Part shown: positions 50,651-59,971 of the stretch, in pieces
Position numbering within the stretch: position 1 is the first letter of the stretch
Layout: each line of letters begins with the position of its first letter
Assembly (NCBI RefSeq): GCF_005885605.1
Contig: NZ_SZVP01000005.1
Span: 62,001-126,000 of the forward strand
From: Colwellia ponticola
GTDB lineage: Bacteria; Pseudomonadota; Gammaproteobacteria; Enterobacterales; Alteromonadaceae
Length of the DNA: 64,000 nt
Reading direction: 5' to 3'
The notes under the pieces: model-generated
Told to the model about the DNA's origin: nothing
The model's input: only the letters and a program-made list of their open reading frames with translations
Database searches by the model: none
Made by a program: the position numbers and the translations under genes

Positions 50651-51937
50651 ATGAAAAAAACACACTTAACAGAAACTAAATTCGCTGACCTAAATCTTGC
50701 TCCGCAAGTTGTTACCGGACTAGAAGCCATGGGCTTCGACTATTGTACATCTATTCAGGAAAAGTCTTTACCTGTTCTTTTGCAAGGCACTGATATTGCT
50801 GGCGAAGCGCAAACAGGTGAAGGTAAGACTATTGCCTTTTTAGCTGCCACTTTCCATCATTTGCTTCAAAAAGAAGCACCTACGCATAATCAACCGCGTG
50901 CCTTAATCATGGCGCCGACACGTGAATTAGCAATACAAATTCATCGTGACGCTACTGAAATGGCAAAAAGTACCGGATTACGTCTTGGAGTTGTATATGG
51001 GGGCGAAGGTTATGAAAGTCAACGCCTAGAACTTGAAAAAGGTGTCGATATTCTTATTGGCACTTGTGGTCGTTTACTTGATTACATGAAACAAGGCATC
51101 TACAACCTAAGTAAAATCGAAGTCATTGTACTTGACGAAGCAGATAGAATGTTTGATTTAGGCTTTATCAAAGATATTCGTTATATGTTTGATAAAATGC
51201 CTCCTGCTACTGAACGTTTAAGTATGTTGTTCTCAGCAACCTTATCATTCCGTGTTAAAGAGCTCGCCTTTGATCACATGAATGATCCAACCAGTGTCGA
51301 AGTTGCCGCTGGACAAAAAACCAATAGCCGCATTAGTGAAGAATTATTTTACCCTTCTAATGAAGATAAAATGACCTTATTACAAACGTTAATTGAAGAA
51401 GATTGGCCAGAAAAAGCCATCGTATTTGCTAATACCAAGCATGTTTGTGAAAAAGTTTTTGACCATTTAAGTGCTGATAATATTCGTGTTGGCTTATTAA
51501 CTGGTGATGTACCACAGAAAAAACGTCTTAAAGTATTAGAACAATTTACTGACGGCACACTCGATATTTTAGTAGCAACCGATGTAGCCGCGCGTGGTTT
51601 ACATATTCCGAGTGTAACGCATGTCTTTAACTATGACTTACCTGATGACTGCGAAGATTATGTGCACCGCATTGGTCGTACAGGTCGTGCTGGTGAATCA
51701 GGGCATTCCATTAGTTTAGCGTGTGAGCAATATGTATTTAACTTGCCGGCCATTGAAAGCTATATAGAACATGAACTACCGGTAACAAAATACGATAGTG
51801 ATGCGTTATTAACTGACTTACCTAAACCTAAACCTCGCCAACGTCGCCCTAGAACAACGAGTAATAGACAAGGTGGTCGCTCAAATACAAGACCGAACAA
51901 CCGTGGTAGTAATAACCATAGCGGTAATCGTAGTTAA
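50651..51937 (+). CDS. rhlB: ATP-dependent RNA helicase RhlB
   Basis: 428 residues, DEAD-box. Q motif ([20 protein letters not shown]), motif [33 protein letters not shown] (DEAD), SAT in LFSATLSF, and [13 protein letters not shown] (VI). The C-terminal tail is basic and Arg/Asn-rich ([15 protein letters not shown]). RhlB is the degradosome helicase that feeds structured RNA to PNPase. Context (divergent trxA, downstream gppA) supports RhlB over other DEAD-box proteins. Confidence 0.95.
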   Translation: MKKTHLTETKFADLNLAPQVVTGLEAMGFDYCTSIQEKSLPVLLQGTDIAGEAQTGEGKTIAFLAATFHHLLQKEAPTHNQPRALIMAPTRELAIQIHRDATEMAKSTGLRLGVVYGGEGYESQRLELEKGVDILIGTCGRLLDYMKQGIYNLSKIEVIVLDEADRMFDLGFIKDIRYMFDKMPPATERLSMLFSATLSFRVKELAFDHMNDPTSVEVAAGQKTNSRISEELFYPSNEDKMTLLQTLIEEDWPEKAIVFANTKHVCEKVFDHLSADNIRVGLLTGDVPQKKRLKVLEQFTDGTLDILVATDVAARGLHIPSVTHVFNYDLPDDCEDYVHRIGRTGRAGESGHSISLACEQYVFNLPAIESYIEHELPVTKYDSDALLTDLPKPKPRQRRPRTTSNRQGGRSNTRPNNRGSNNHSGNRS

Positions 51938-51964
51938 TTCACTAATTATCTGGGATAGAGTCGA

Positions 51965-52966
51965 TTGAGTAACTTAACGAGCCAAAATCAAGCTAAAGCT
52001 AAACCCAAGGCAATACCACAGTATGATGATAGTCATTATGCGGTGGTAGATTTAGGCTCTAATAGTTTTCACCTACTAATTACCCAAGTGGTAGACTCAC
52101 CAACGGGTAAATCAATAAAAATCGTTAATAAAGTTAAACAAAAAATTCGTTTAGCTGCAGGGTTAGATGAGCATAATTTTCTGACCGATGAAGCTATAAC
52201 ACGTGGTCTTAATTGCCTGAAAAAATTTGCTTTATATCTACATACTATTCCGGTTACTAATATTCTGATTGTCGCTACCGCAGCACTACGTATTGCTAAT
52301 AATAATCAACTTTTTTTTGATGCCGCCAAAGATATTTTACCTAAACAGATAAAGTTACTGAGCGGAGAGCAAGAAGCAAAAACAATTTATGCTGGGGCAG
52401 TACATACGGCCAGAGCAGCCAATCAACTACCCACGAATACTAAACAATTAGTACTTGATATTGGTGGTGCCAGTACCGAAATGATTGTTGGTGTAGGTTG
52501 TAGCGCAAAAAAAGTAGTCAGTTTGAATATGGGTTGTGTTAGCTTAATTACTCAGTATTTTGCTAAAGGCCTATTAACAAAAGAAAGCTTTAGTCAAGGC
52601 GTTGCGCATGCCACTGCCGTTATTGACGCTGTTAAAGCAGAGTTCATTGCTCTGGGTTGGCAATCGGCTACCGGTAGCTCTGGTACGATGCAGGCCATCA
52701 TAGAAATACTCAGTCACCGTCAGCAACCTGCAATAATCACATTAAGTTTTCTGTATGACATTAGAGAGCGGCTTCTCCGCTGTAAAACAATAGATAATAT
52801 AGATATCGACGGATTAAGAACTGATCGAAAAGCCGTATTAGCCGGTGGTTTATGTATTTTAATTGCTTTATTTGAATGCTTAAATATTAAAGAATTACGT
52901 CTTTCTAGTGGTGCACTGCGAGAAGGATTACTGTTTGAATTAGCCCCTAACGCTAAAATTATCTAA
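51965..52966 (+). CDS. gppA: Ppx/GppA family phosphatase, short form
   Basis: 333 residues from a TTG at 51965 that follows GGGATAGAG. Actin-like ASKHA fold: phosphate-1 motif VVDLGSNSFHLLI, VATAALRIA, LSGEQEAKTIYAGAV, phosphate-2 LDIGGASTEMIVG and SSGALREGLLFEL. It corresponds only to the N-terminal half of E. coli GppA (pppGpp 5'-phosphatase) and Ppx (exopolyphosphatase); the C-terminal HD-like domain is absent. The rhlB-gppA order is conserved, hence the symbol; substrate (pppGpp or polyphosphate) is not settled. Confidence 0.88.
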   Translation: MSNLTSQNQAKAKPKAIPQYDDSHYAVVDLGSNSFHLLITQVVDSPTGKSIKIVNKVKQKIRLAAGLDEHNFLTDEAITRGLNCLKKFALYLHTIPVTNILIVATAALRIANNNQLFFDAAKDILPKQIKLLSGEQEAKTIYAGAVHTARAANQLPTNTKQLVLDIGGASTEMIVGVGCSAKKVVSLNMGCVSLITQYFAKGLLTKESFSQGVAHATAVIDAVKAEFIALGWQSATGSSGTMQAIIEILSHRQQPAIITLSFLYDIRERLLRCKTIDNIDIDGLRTDRKAVLAGGLCILIALFECLNIKELRLSSGALREGLLFELAPNAKII

Positions 52967-52975
52967 TACTGTTAA

Positions 52976-53023
52976 CCTTCATTAGCTTCCCTACTCAACC
53001 CTTCATTAGCTTCCCTACTCAAC
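52976..53023. repeat. Exact tandem duplication of a 24-bp unit
   Basis: The 24 bases at 52976-52999 (beginning ccttcattagcttccc) are repeated without change at 53000-53023, between the gppA stop and the end of the convergent membrane protein gene. Too short and too few copies for CRISPR; a recent local duplication. Confidence 0.95.
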
Positions 53024-53032
53024 GTAGTAAGA

Positions 53033-53335
53033 TTAACTCTCGCTATCATCTTTACGCCATAACGCTCTGAAATACCAAATAGCTATAGGTATCTCAATAA
53101 GACTATAACTGAGTAAGGTAAACCAAAACCAGTTTAGCTCATAACTTAAAAAATCAAATGCTATTGCAAGCCCCCAATATTTACTAGCGACAATAAGCAG
53201 TGCTACCGCTGAAACTACGCAGTCGAGTAGTGCTACTTTTTGTAAATTTTTTCCTGCTACTTGGGGATATAACCAAGTATAAGCAAGAAAAAGAATAGTC
53301 ACGTTGAGTAATATAATACTTAATTGAGCAGTCAT
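53033..53335 (-). CDS. Small membrane protein of unknown function
   Basis: 100 residues with three membrane helices (about 5-22, 34-50, 68-90), aromatic-rich loops (FLSYELNWFWFTLLSYSLIE) and a charged C-terminus (RKDDSES). I do not recognise the family. The start codon is preceded almost directly by a run of eight G on the coding strand (53338-53345 as C), which takes the place of the ribosome site. Convergent with gppA. Confidence 0.7.
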   Translation of the reverse strand: MTAQLSIILLNVTILFLAYTWLYPQVAGKNLQKVALLDCVVSAVALLIVASKYWGLAIAFDFLSYELNWFWFTLLSYSLIEIPIAIWYFRALWRKDDSES

Positions 53336-53337
53336 CT

Positions 53338-53345
53338 CCCCCCCC
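53338..53345. repeat. C8 homopolymer at the ribosome binding site of the membrane protein gene
   Basis: Eight C on the + strand are eight G on the coding strand, two bases before the ATG at 53335. Slippage here would change ribosome-site strength or spacing. Confidence 0.9.
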
Positions 53346-53387
53346 TCGGTATTTGTTGTTCAGTTTGGTAATTTAATAAACAACTGA

Positions 53388-53410
53388 AAAAAAAACGCGA
53401 TAAAATCGCG
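53388..53410 (-). terminator. Intrinsic terminator of hemB
   Basis: CGCGAT and ATCGCG (53396-53401, 53405-53410) form the stem; on the reverse strand nine T follow. It lies 45 bases past the hemB stop. Confidence 0.85.
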
Positions 53411-53455
53411 CTTTTTATGCTAGGGCATATCAATGCTATAGAGCTAGTAACTGAC

Positions 53456-54520
<1,065 letters not shown>

Positions 54521-54543
54521 CTATGAAGATATGATTCGTGAAA

Positions 54544-55428
54544 CTACTTTTTAATAAAAGTATATTGTTGGGTTCTATTTCGGCCGTTATGTTTGGCCTC
54601 ATATAAAGCTTTATCGGCACCAGCAAAAATTTGTTCTGGACTAACATCAGCTTCTTGTTGATAAGTACAGGTACCACAACTAATGGTTAGTCTAATATCA
54701 GCAACGTCAAGCTGACAAGGTTGTTGACTGATAAGTAAACGTAACTGCTCGGCAATCTGAAAAGCACCTTGAGCATCAGTATCAGGTAAAATTAAACAAA
54801 ACTCTTCACCACCATAACGAAATGCTTTATCAGCACTGCGTTTTAAACTTTGCTTTATTTGTTTAGCAACCCAAACTAAACAATGATCACCCGCTAAGTG
54901 ACCGTGACTATCATTAACCGATTTAAAATGGTCAATATCAATTAATACTAAGCTCAAGGGGGTAAGGTTACGGCGACTACGACGATATTCAGCCAATATC
55001 TTCTGGTCGTAATAGCGACGGTTATGTAAACCTGTCAATGCATCTAACACATTTTTTCGTTCTAGCTCTTGATTAGCACTGGCTAATTCTTGTAAGGCTA
55101 TATTGAGCTCTAAGGTTCGCTCTTGTACTCTTTCTTCTAACAAGTCCTGATTCTCTTGCTGCTTTTTAGCTAAGGTGTTCATTGCTTGTTCTACTATTTT
55201 TTCTTTATTTTGTGCTGATTTAAGTAATAATACTTTTCTTTGATACTTCTTATAGTAATGTCGTTTGAGGTACACACATATTAATAAGGCCACTAAGCTA
55301 CCAAACACAAAGCCTATGCCAAAATATAAATACTCATAATTTTTCTCAGTCATAGCCATGCTTGCAGGCGAATATGCCGCCATTAAAGATGCTAAGCCTA
55401 CACTTATTTGCCTAAGCAGTGACTTCAT
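54544..55428 (-). CDS. Membrane-anchored diguanylate cyclase (GGDEF)
   Basis: 294 residues: probable signal/TM region, one strong membrane helix (about 31-54), coiled coil (about 60-125, NKEKIVEQAMNTLAKKQQEN), and a GGDEF domain. Active motif FRYGGEEFCLILP; the RxxD product-inhibition I-site is present five residues before it (RSAD); DALTGLHNRRYYDQ begins the domain and VSLVLIDIDHFKSVND-like (LVLIDIDHFKSVND) binds metal. So it should make cyclic di-GMP and be feedback-inhibited. No recognisable sensor domain. Its ATG follows the tatD stop without gap, implying coupled translation. Confidence 0.94.
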   Translation of the reverse strand: MKSLLRQISVGLASLMAAYSPASMAMTEKNYEYLYFGIGFVFGSLVALLICVYLKRHYYKKYQRKVLLLKSAQNKEKIVEQAMNTLAKKQQENQDLLEERVQERTLELNIALQELASANQELERKNVLDALTGLHNRRYYDQKILAEYRRSRRNLTPLSLVLIDIDHFKSVNDSHGHLAGDHCLVWVAKQIKQSLKRSADKAFRYGGEEFCLILPDTDAQGAFQIAEQLRLLISQQPCQLDVADIRLTISCGTCTYQQEADVSPEQIFAGADKALYEAKHNGRNRTQQYTFIKK

Positions 55429-56256
55429 TTATAGGGCTTCATTATTTGAAGAAAAATTAAACACCTTAGCGGCATTACTACTCGTTTGCCAAGCTATTTC
55501 TGTTGGGTCAACGCCAGTTATACTGGCAATTTCTTTGACGATAAAAGGTAAATAACTCGGTTCATTACGGCTACTTTTGGGTTTAGGTCGAATCGTTCGT
55601 GGAGTTAAATAAGGCGCGTCAGTCTCAATCAATAATCGGTTTAATGGAATTAAACTAACAATATCACGCAATGCCTGCCCTCTGCGCTCATCACATAACC
55701 AACCTGTTATACCGATATACATATCAGCGGCTATACACTGGCTAAGTTCATCCTTTGAGCCGGTAAAACAGTGTGCCACCATAGCCGGTATTTTATCTAG
55801 ATAGGGTTTTAGCGTAGCAAACCAAGGATTAAAGGCATCACGCTGGTGTAAAAATAATGGCATATTGAGTTCAGCGGCTAAAGCAACTTGTTCGCTAAAG
55901 ACTCTTTGTTGTTGAGCGGGGGTTGAAAAATTTCGGTTAAAGTCTAAACCACACTCACCTATCGCTTTAACGTAATCATGTTGAGCTAATTGCTTAAGTT
56001 GCTCTATATAATCGCTACTGACATGGTCAGCATCATGAGGGTGAACACCTGCTGTGCTATATAAAAAACCAGGGAAGTTGGCTTGATACTGCTCACACAA
56101 TAATAATGCTTTCTGGCTTTCTTCGACACTAGTACCTGTGATGAGTAAAGCACTAAGTGCTGAATTTTGCGCGCGACAAAGTACCGCCTCGCGATCTTTA
56201 TCAAACCGTTGGCTGGTTAAATTCACGCCAACATCAATGAGAGTACTTTCAGTCAA
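55429..56256 (-). CDS. tatD: TatD family metal-dependent hydrolase/DNase
   Basis: 275-residue TIM-barrel amidohydrolase-type enzyme. Metal ligands: DVGVNLTSQRFD at the start (HxH replaced by the N-x-x form), AGVHPHDADH, AIGECGLDFNRN, LFLHQRDA, HCFTGSKDEL and LIETDAPYLTPR. TatD is a 3'-5' exonuclease; not required for Tat transport despite the name. Position after tatABC is as in E. coli, with a secreted protein gene between. Directly abuts the GGDEF gene. Confidence 0.95.
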   Translation of the reverse strand: MTESTLIDVGVNLTSQRFDKDREAVLCRAQNSALSALLITGTSVEESQKALLLCEQYQANFPGFLYSTAGVHPHDADHVSSDYIEQLKQLAQHDYVKAIGECGLDFNRNFSTPAQQQRVFSEQVALAAELNMPLFLHQRDAFNPWFATLKPYLDKIPAMVAHCFTGSKDELSQCIAADMYIGITGWLCDERRGQALRDIVSLIPLNRLLIETDAPYLTPRTIRPKPKSSRNEPSYLPFIVKEIASITGVDPTEIAWQTSSNAAKVFNFSSNNEAL

Positions 56257-56268
56257 GGTAATCTTGTC

Positions 56269-56814
56269 CTATTTAAGTCTTTTTACCTTAATGCGTCTAT
56301 TAATATTTTCTTTTTGTAAAAATACGGAGCTAAACGCTCCTTTAGTCAGCGTGACTTCATCACCTTGTTGGAGCGATAAAGTACCACTATCTTTTTGCTG
56401 CCATTGTTGACCATTTTCAAAAGTAATTTTCCATTGTCCGCGTACTGTTTTACTAAGCTTACTCACAGTTAGCGTAATAGAATCGATTTCTTTCTCTAGT
56501 TCTTTGGTGGTTTTTTTAACATGTTCTTTAGCAAAGTCATCAACTTGTTGCTCTGCTTGTAACATCGTTTTATCTATTACCAAAGGCTTAGCAGTATCGA
56601 CCACTAGGTTATTGTTGCTCGTAAGTGCATCAAAACAACCTAGCCTTGATTGGTTATCTGTTATTTCACTGCAGGTTAATATTTTAGTGGCAAGCTGAGT
56701 TTCTTTAGCCGATACAATTGGTGCAATAAATAAATGGGTGACGAAGGCATAACAAGTTAGTTGCGTTATTTTTTTTACGCTTATTTTTACGGCTTTTTTT
56801 ACGGTATGGTTCAT
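56269..56814 (-). CDS. Exported protein of unknown function between tatC and tatD
   Basis: 181 residues with a Lys-rich N-terminus, a hydrophobic signal (about 21-36, cleavage near VSA), a short motif ILTCSEITDNQSRLGCFDAL typical of a family of secreted gammaproteobacterial proteins (two Cys, Arg-Leu-x-Cys-Phe-Asp), an intermediate helical region, and a C-terminal beta domain (QWKITFENGQQWQQKDSG ... GDEVTLTKGAFSSVFL ... NRRIKVKRL) of the same family. Function unknown. It starts one base after tatC ends, so it is part of the tat transcript. Confidence 0.72.
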   Translation of the reverse strand: MNHTVKKAVKISVKKITQLTCYAFVTHLFIAPIVSAKETQLATKILTCSEITDNQSRLGCFDALTSNNNLVVDTAKPLVIDKTMLQAEQQVDDFAKEHVKKTTKELEKEIDSITLTVSKLSKTVRGQWKITFENGQQWQQKDSGTLSLQQGDEVTLTKGAFSSVFLQKENINRRIKVKRLK

Positions 56815-56815
56815 C

Positions 56816-57586
56816 TTAATGCTCCTTTACATCACTCGAGTCGCTTTCGTCATAGGCTTTGTCTGCTTTATGATAAATCGAAGCGATCAAAATACCTACT
56901 TCAAATAAAAGTAGCATAGGTACTGCAAGCATTGTTTGTGAAATGATATCGGGTGGTGTTAATAACATACCAATAACAAATGCACCAACAACCACATAAG
57001 CACGTTTTTCTCTTAAGCTATCAGGTGTTGTTATACCAGTCCAGCACATTAAAATGATCGCAATAGGAATCTCAAAGGCTACGCCAAAGGCAAAAAATAG
57101 TTTTAAAATAAAATCGAGATAACTACTTATATCTGTTGCAATAACCACACCTTCAGGTGCAACCGAAGTAAAGAAGGCAAAAACCACAGGAAAAACAAGA
57201 AAATAGGCAAAAGCAATTCCCGCATAAAATAACAAGGTAGAACCCAGCATTAAAGGCGCGATTAAACGTTTTTCATTACTGTATAAACCCGGAGCCACAA
57301 AAGACCATATTTGATATAAAACAAATGGCATGGCGATAAATAATGACAACACTAAGGTTAGTTTAAACGGCGCAAAGAAAGGAGAAGCAACATCTGTTGC
57401 TATCATTTGAGAGCCTTGAGGCATAACAGATAGCAGTGGCTGTGCTACATATTGGTAAATATCTTGTGCAAAATACACTAAACAGCAAAAGACAATTAAC
57501 ACCCCTAAAACTGACCGTAATAGTCTATTACGTAATTCTAACAGGTGGTCGAAAAGGCTCGCATTTTGTACCGGAGTATTACTCAT
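56816..57586 (-). CDS. tatC: Twin-arginine translocase subunit TatC
   Basis: 256 residues, six membrane helices. Signature LFDHLLELRNRLLRSVLGVL (substrate-binding N-terminus with Glu), PFFAPFKLTLVLSLFIAMPF, and YKNEKR-like loop (LYSNEKRLIAPLMLG). The receptor of the Tat system for twin-arginine signal peptides. Overlaps tatB by four bases. Complete. Confidence 0.98.
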   Translation of the reverse strand: MSNTPVQNASLFDHLLELRNRLLRSVLGVLIVFCCLVYFAQDIYQYVAQPLLSVMPQGSQMIATDVASPFFAPFKLTLVLSLFIAMPFVLYQIWSFVAPGLYSNEKRLIAPLMLGSTLLFYAGIAFAYFLVFPVVFAFFTSVAPEGVVIATDISSYLDFILKLFFAFGVAFEIPIAIILMCWTGITTPDSLREKRAYVVVGAFVIGMLLTPPDIISQTMLAVPMLLLFEVGILIASIYHKADKAYDESDSSDVKEH

Positions 57587-58140
57587 GGTTGAGGTTTATC
57601 ACTTTCTTGATTAGCTGGTTTTACGGTATTTTCTGCATTATCTATTACTTCGTCCCACATAGTTGAGGCATCGGTATTTGATATTTTCTGCGACACGTTA
57701 CTCTCGAGGTCGTTGTTCACTTTATTCGAAGTTTCGCTATGAGTTTCGTTATTGATTTCTTTGTGCGCTTTATTTGACTCAGCCATGGTCTGCGGAGCCG
57801 ATGCTAATGAAGATGAAATCATTGAATCTGAAGGTTCTTTATCAACTTTCTTAAAAGGCTCATTAACTGAGTCTGCTGCCGCTTGTAGTGACTTTAACGA
57901 TTCTGCCACTTCAGGGCTTAAGTTTTTTAAATTATTTTCTTCGGCTTTTTTTAGGTTAGCATGCAATTCATGTATACGTAATTCTTCCGTCAACTCGGAT
58001 TTAACAGTATCACTGAATTTTCGTGCGCCAGATATCCAGCCACGAAGCGTGCGAATTGCAATGGGTAAGCGCTCTGGACCTAAAATAACTAAACCCATAA
58101 TTGCAATAACAATTAATTCCCAAAAGCCAATATCAAACAT
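57583..58140 (-). CDS. tatB: Twin-arginine translocase subunit TatB
   Basis: 185 residues. N-terminal membrane helix with the conserved Glu (MFDIGFWELIVIAIMGLVIL), hinge GPERLP, amphipathic helix, then a long hydrophilic, Ser/Asn/Glu-rich tail (about 90-185) that is probably disordered. TatB binds TatC and passes substrates on. Three bases separate it from tatA. Confidence 0.97.
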   Translation of the reverse strand: MFDIGFWELIVIAIMGLVILGPERLPIAIRTLRGWISGARKFSDTVKSELTEELRIHELHANLKKAEENNLKNLSPEVAESLKSLQAAADSVNEPFKKVDKEPSDSMISSSLASAPQTMAESNKAHKEINNETHSETSNKVNNDLESNVSQKISNTDASTMWDEVIDNAENTVKPANQESDKPQP

Positions 58141-58143
58141 ACA

Positions 58144-58404
58144 TTAAGCCTGATCGGTATCTTTAGATTTAGATTTATCGGCTGTGTTTTTACTCACATC
58201 TTCGCTAGCTTTTTCGTTATGTGCCAAAGTATCTGCCGTTGTGTCTGCACTATCTTTTTTATCTTTTTCTTCACCTATAGCGCTTTTAAAACCTTTTACT
58301 GCTGAACCTAAATCACCACCTAAGTTACGTAACTTTTTAGTGCCAAATAATAACACGATAATCACTGCGATAATGACTAGTTGCCAAATGCCAATGCCAC
58401 CCAT
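58144..58404 (-). CDS. tatA: Twin-arginine translocase subunit TatA
   Basis: 86 residues. [20 protein letters not shown], then [20 protein letters not shown], the canonical TatA helix-hinge-amphipathic helix, and a charged tail. TatA oligomers form the translocation path for folded proteins. ATG preceded by AGGAG. First gene of tatA-tatB-tatC-(exported protein)-tatD-GGDEF. Confidence 0.98.
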   Translation of the reverse strand: MGGIGIWQLVIIAVIIVLLFGTKKLRNLGGDLGSAVKGFKSAIGEEKDKKDSADTTADTLAHNEKASEDVSKNTADKSKSKDTDQA

Positions 58405-58673
58405 AATAAATTCACTCCTATGCTTTGATGCTCACATGGCTAATCACTGTGTTAACGCATGCTTGGTATAAAAGTATTATATACCTAAATAATACAGGGA
58501 AACGAGTAAAAGCGGTAAATGATGAGCTAAAACAATATTTATTTTATCGGAACGTTTTTTTCGCTCAACAAGTCATAAAAAAACACTAGATAACACAGAC
58601 TCATCATTAACTCATTAATAAAAAAGAACAAAAAAGCAACACAAACGATAAAATATCGATAATTTACCATAAA
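58405..58673. other. Intergenic region upstream of tatA
   Basis: The leftward tat promoter should lie here. GGTATA...TATACC (58465-58485) is an inverted repeat containing TATAAT on the reverse strand (58476-58481); no good -35 is seen. The rest is A/T-rich. Confidence 0.4.
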
Positions 58674-58706
58674 AAAAATCCGATATTTGTTCAATATCGG
58701 ATTTTT
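58674..58706 (-). terminator. Intrinsic terminator of rpoH
   Basis: AAAAATCCGATATT and AATATCGGATTTTT form a 14-bp perfect stem around tgttc, followed on the reverse strand by a T8 run, 29 bases after the rpoH stop. Confidence 0.92.
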
Positions 58707-58734
58707 CTTATTGCCGCTAAAAACTATTTTTTAA

Positions 58735-59592
58735 CTAGTCAAATACCATGGTATTTTTTAATTTAGATAAGGCATTTTTTTCTAACTGTCTGACACGTTC
58801 TGCCGATATTTGATATTTATTAGCAAGCTCTTGCAAGGTGGTTTTATCTTCGGTTAACCAACGTGTTTTTATAATATCTTGACTACGCTCATCCAGTGCG
58901 ACTAATGCAGTAGATAAACGTTCATTGGCATGGTTATCCCAATTATCATTTTCAACTTCAACGGCTAAATCAGATTGATTATCTTCAAGATATTGCGCAG
59001 GTGCGAAATTACTAGCACCAATATTATCATCGTCATCTTTAGATAGCTCAAACGTTTGGTCATAGCTGCTCATACGAGATTCCATTTCCATCACATCTTT
59101 AGTCGTTACCCCAAGGTTTTCAGCAACGGTATTTACTTCTTCGTTACTAAACCAACCTAAACGTTTTTTATTTTTTCGTAAGTTGAAGAATAATTTTCGT
59201 TGTGCTTTTGTGGTAGCCACTTTCACTATACGCCAGTTTTTAAGCACATATTCGTGAATTTCTGCTTTAATCCAGTGTACAGCAAACGACACTAAGCGTA
59301 CGCCAACTTCTGGATTGAAGCGTTTTACTGCCTTCATTAAGCCAACGTTGCCCTCTTGTACTAAATCGGCATGAGGTAAACCATAGCCTGAATAGCCTTT
59401 GGCAATATGAATAACAAACCGTAAATGCGACATAATCAATTCTTGTGCCGCTGATAAATCGTTTTCGTTATAGAGACGAGTAGCCAAATTATGTTCTTTT
59501 TCTGCGGTTAGCATAGGAATGCTATAGGCGGATCGCGTGTATGCTTCAATACTACCACTTTGTGGTAAGGTAAGTTGCATTGCATGGCTCAT
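58735..59592 (-). CDS. rpoH: RNA polymerase sigma-32 factor
   Basis: 285 residues. Sigma-70 region 2 ([60 protein letters not shown]), the RpoH box-like region ([20 protein letters not shown]), and region 4 with [20 protein letters not shown]. Directs heat-shock genes. ATG preceded by GAGGAG. The cyclic order rpoH-ftsX-ftsE-ftsY is that of E. coli. Confidence 0.98.
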   Translation of the reverse strand: MSHAMQLTLPQSGSIEAYTRSAYSIPMLTAEKEHNLATRLYNENDLSAAQELIMSHLRFVIHIAKGYSGYGLPHADLVQEGNVGLMKAVKRFNPEVGVRLVSFAVHWIKAEIHEYVLKNWRIVKVATTKAQRKLFFNLRKNKKRLGWFSNEEVNTVAENLGVTTKDVMEMESRMSSYDQTFELSKDDDDNIGASNFAPAQYLEDNQSDLAVEVENDNWDNHANERLSTALVALDERSQDIIKTRWLTEDKTTLQELANKYQISAERVRQLEKNALSKLKNTMVFD

Positions 59593-59731
59593 AAAAACTC
59601 CTCAATTCTTTGTTTTCTATTTGCTTATTGTTCACTGGTAAAAGCATTCTTTTAAAAGTATTTATTACAATGCTTTTCAGAATAATTTCTAAATAATTGG
59701 TCTAAGTAATTTGCGTGGGTACGGCATTGGA

Positions 59732-59763
59732 AAAATTTACTTAGCTGTGAAAATTTACTTAGC
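59732..59763. repeat. Direct repeat aaaatttacttagc in the rpoH leader
   Basis: Two identical 14-bp copies start 18 bp apart (59732 and 59750) between the likely rpoH promoter and rpoH. Confidence 0.8.
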
Positions 59764-59801
59764 GACTACTTAGTCTGCTTAACAGTAGCATACTTCAATC
59801 G

Positions 59802-59836
59802 GTCGATATTATAACACATATCGACACAGTTGACGA
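59802..59836 (-). promoter_or_regulatory. Likely rpoH promoter overlapped by an 8-bp palindrome
   Basis: Reverse strand: TCGTCA (59836-59831) and TATAAT (59813-59808), 17 bp apart. GTCGATAT (59802-59809) and ATATCGAC (59818-59825) are perfect inverted repeats spaced 8 bp and centred on the -10, the layout of an operator. Confidence 0.5.
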
Positions 59837-59971
59837 TGTCAGCGGCACAAACATTAGCTTAATAGAGAGCCCTAGACAAGGCGAACTTGCGATTTTTTGA
59901 TGAATTTAATGTGACTATTTGTAAGTATCTAAAATAATTAACAATAAATAGAGGCAAATAAGGGCTATTTA

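Larger units (their letters stand above)
59593..59971. other. rpoH promoter and leader region
   Basis: 379 bases between ftsX and rpoH. It holds the likely rpoH promoter with overlapping palindrome (59802-59836) and a 14-bp direct repeat (59732-59745 and 59750-59763) in the leader. I see no terminator for ftsX. Confidence 0.5.

Noticed and set aside
57752-58147. 131-codon open frame on the + strand
   Set aside because: Antisense to tatB, whose low-complexity tail leaves the opposite strand open; no ribosome site or recognisable domain.
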